Shown one piece after another: positions 7,081 through 8,163 of a stretch of 8,163 nucleotides of DNA. Every line of letters starts with the position of its first letter. Position 1 is the first letter of the stretch. Source of the stretch: Clostridiales bacterium UBA1742 (GTDB lineage: Bacteria > Bacillota > Clostridia > TANB77 > CAG-508); contig DCHW01000044.1 of the NCBI GenBank assembly GCA_002314935.1, positions 1 to 8,163 of the forward strand, given 5' to 3'. A model generated the notes under the pieces. The model did not search any database and was not told the origin of the DNA. It saw only the letters and a list, made by a program, of their open reading frames with translations. The position numbers and the translations under genes are program-made.

Positions 7081-7108
7081 AAAAAATGGAGGTTAATTAC
7101 CTCCATTT
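7081..7108 (-). terminator. Intrinsic terminator of the 3D-domain gene
   Basis: AAATGGAGGT (7084-7093) and ACCTCCATTT (7099-7108) form a perfect 10-bp stem with a 5-base loop. On the minus strand the stem is followed by a T run (7086-7081). It begins 13 bases after the stop of the cell-wall protein gene and separates it from the flippase operon. The opposite strand has only a weak T-tract, so it probably works in one direction. Confidence 0.87.
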
Positions 7109-7121
7109 AATTTTATAAATT

Positions 7122-8051
7122 TTAATTTAAAACATCGACATCTATATACCTTACTCCCCACGCAAGTGCTTCTGCATGTGAATCCATGTATATATCTATT
7201 CTGTTTCCCTGAATTGCTCCGCCTCTATCTTCAACAGTATAAATTTGTCCATTTATTTCAAGTTGTGTACCAAAAGCAAATGTGCTTGGTGCAGCAACAG
7301 TGTGATGTGATGTAGCAGCAACTCCAGATGCTGTTATTCCATTTGTTTTACCACAACATAGTGAACAAGAACAATATGCAGTAACTTTGTATCTGCCTGA
7401 TGTTGCAGTGGTTGTACCAGAATATAATCTTGAGGTTGTTCTTGATGTTATAGTTTTAGTTTGTACCTGTACAATTTGATTTGTTGGTTCTTTTATAACC
7501 TTTGAAGAAACTTCTTCTCTTGAAATTTCAACATCATCTTTATATATTACTTTGTAACTAACTTCTTTTATACCATTTTTACCAACTTGTAAAATTCTAT
7601 TTGTTGTGTCTCCACTTCCATCTGAAACATCTTTAGTAATTGTTTCAAAAGGTATTTCTTCTCTAACTGTTAATATTTCTTCTACAATATTTTCATAATT
7701 TTGTGCAATTTCATCTATGTCATCATTAATTTCTTCTTTATCTGCAATGTTTATTTCTTTTATTTCTTCTGTTGTAATTATTATTGTGTTAGCATCTGTA
7801 ATTTCACTGTCTATTGATGGACTTACTGTTTCATCAGATGAAAGCACTATATGATTTTCTTCTAATATTTCTGATACTTTTGTTTTTGAAGTTAATACTG
7901 TTATTTCATGATTGTTTGCAAATCTAATTTTAACATTATTTACTTTTGTATTTCCAGCTATTACTGATATCCCTAAGATTAAAATAAGTACCATGCTTAT
8001 TCCAATTATCTTTTTTATAGATACAGAACCTTGCTTTTTATTTTTTATCAA
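7122..8051 (-). CDS. DUF348-G5-3D domain cell-wall protein (YabE-like)
   Basis: This is a 309-residue secreted or membrane-anchored protein. A lysine-rich start and one hydrophobic helix (about 14-32) act as signal or anchor. A single DUF348 repeat follows (about 36-80), then an acidic linker (95-125), a G5 domain (about 122-200, EEILTVREEIPFETI... to NQIVQVQTKT), a Ser/Thr-rich spacer (201-219) and a C-terminal 3D domain (221-308). The conserved aspartates of the 3D domain are visible: Asp275 in VEDRGG, then Asp286 and Asp290 in RIDIYMDSHAEAL. YabE/Rpf-like relatives are believed to cleave or remodel peptidoglycan, with the 3D domain resembling the MltA lytic transglycosylase core. The start is TTG at 8051: AAGGAGG (8069-8063) lies upstream with an 11-nt spacer, and the next in-frame Met is inside the helix. 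It is a single-gene unit with its own promoter and terminator. Confidence 0.92.
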   Translation of the reverse strand: MIKNKKQGSVSIKKIIGISMVLILILGISVIAGNTKVNNVKIRFANNHEITVLTSKTKVSEILEENHIVLSSDETVSPSIDSEITDANTIIITTEEIKEINIADKEEINDDIDEIAQNYENIVEEILTVREEIPFETITKDVSDGSGDTTNRILQVGKNGIKEVSYKVIYKDDVEISREEVSSKVIKEPTNQIVQVQTKTITSRTTSRLYSGTTTATSGRYKVTAYCSCSLCCGKTNGITASGVAATSHHTVAAPSTFAFGTQLEINGQIYTVEDRGGAIQGNRIDIYMDSHAEALAWGVRYIDVDVLN

Positions 8052-8062
8052 AATATTTAATC

Positions 8063-8069
8063 CCTCCTT
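8063..8069 (-). promoter_or_regulatory. Strong ribosome binding site fixing a TTG start
   Basis: AAGGAGG on the minus strand is a near-perfect anti-16S match. It lies 11 nt before TTG at 8051, the only plausible initiation codon upstream of the signal/anchor helix. The spacer is slightly longer than usual, which together with TTG may lower translation relative to the very strong promoter. Confidence 0.75.
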
Positions 8070-8084
8070 AAAGTGACCTTTGTT

Positions 8085-8113
8085 ATTATACCATTTTTTT
8101 CTTTTAATGTCAA
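8085..8113 (-). promoter_or_regulatory. Consensus sigma-A promoter with extended -10 for the 3D-domain gene
   Basis: On the minus strand, TTGACA (8113-8108) and TATAAT (8090-8085) are both perfect consensus hexamers separated by exactly 17 bp. TGG directly before the -10 adds an extended -10 element. Transcription would start near 8078, giving a leader of about 27 bases that contains the AAGGAGG site. It is the strongest-looking promoter in the window and suggests high vegetative expression. Confidence 0.88.
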
Positions 8114-8163
8114 ACTTTCACTCTTATATTTTATGAAATTATGTGTAGGTTAGTCAATGATGT

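Noticed and set aside
8114..8163. Second upstream promoter or neighbouring gene at the right edge
   Set aside because: TTGACT occurs on the minus strand, but the nearest TATAAG is too far away (about 23 bp). The stretch is too short to support a gene.

Overview
The window looks like chromosomal DNA from a low-GC Firmicute, most likely a Clostridia-type (gut-associated) bacterium. The DNA is very AT-rich. Ribosome binding sites are AGGAGG-like, promoters are close to the sigma-A consensus, and terminators are short hairpins flanked by A/T tracts. The protein families (YetF/DUF421, LTA-synthase-type sulfatase, AI-2E/PerM, DUF348-G5-3D cell-wall protein) are typical of Gram-positive spore-former relatives. 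The species cannot be named from the sequence.

Layout from left to right. (1) A plus-strand DUF421/YetF-family membrane protein (69-779) ends at a bidirectional terminator. (2) On the minus strand, an LTA-synthase-family membrane sulfatase spans 2758 to 814. It is split by an apparent one-base frameshift near 2470: the first three membrane helices are in one frame, and two helices plus the whole catalytic domain are in another. (3) A compact divergent region (2771-2929) carries one recognisable promoter for each direction. Its plus-strand promoter drives a 60-residue single-pass membrane protein of unknown function (2930-3112), whose stop codon lies in the loop of a second bidirectional terminator. 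(4) A tightly packed minus-strand operon runs from 7010 to 3125: polysaccharide-type flippase, exodeoxyribonuclease III, AI-2E/PerM transporter, small multidrug-export-family protein. Its junctions are a 1-nt overlap, a 2-nt gap and a 3-nt gap. (5) A minus-strand DUF348-G5-3D cell-wall protein (8051-7122) has a consensus extended -10 promoter, a strong Shine-Dalgarno sequence, a TTG start and its own terminator.

Most genes concern the cell envelope (lipid-linked sugar flipping, glycerol-phosphate polymer synthesis, peptidoglycan remodelling, small membrane proteins); exonuclease III is the one DNA-repair gene. There are no RNA genes, insertion sequences, phage genes or CRISPR arrays. I found no convincing new multi-gene system. 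The points most worth checking are the frameshift in the sulfatase gene and the uncharacterised small membrane protein divergent from it.
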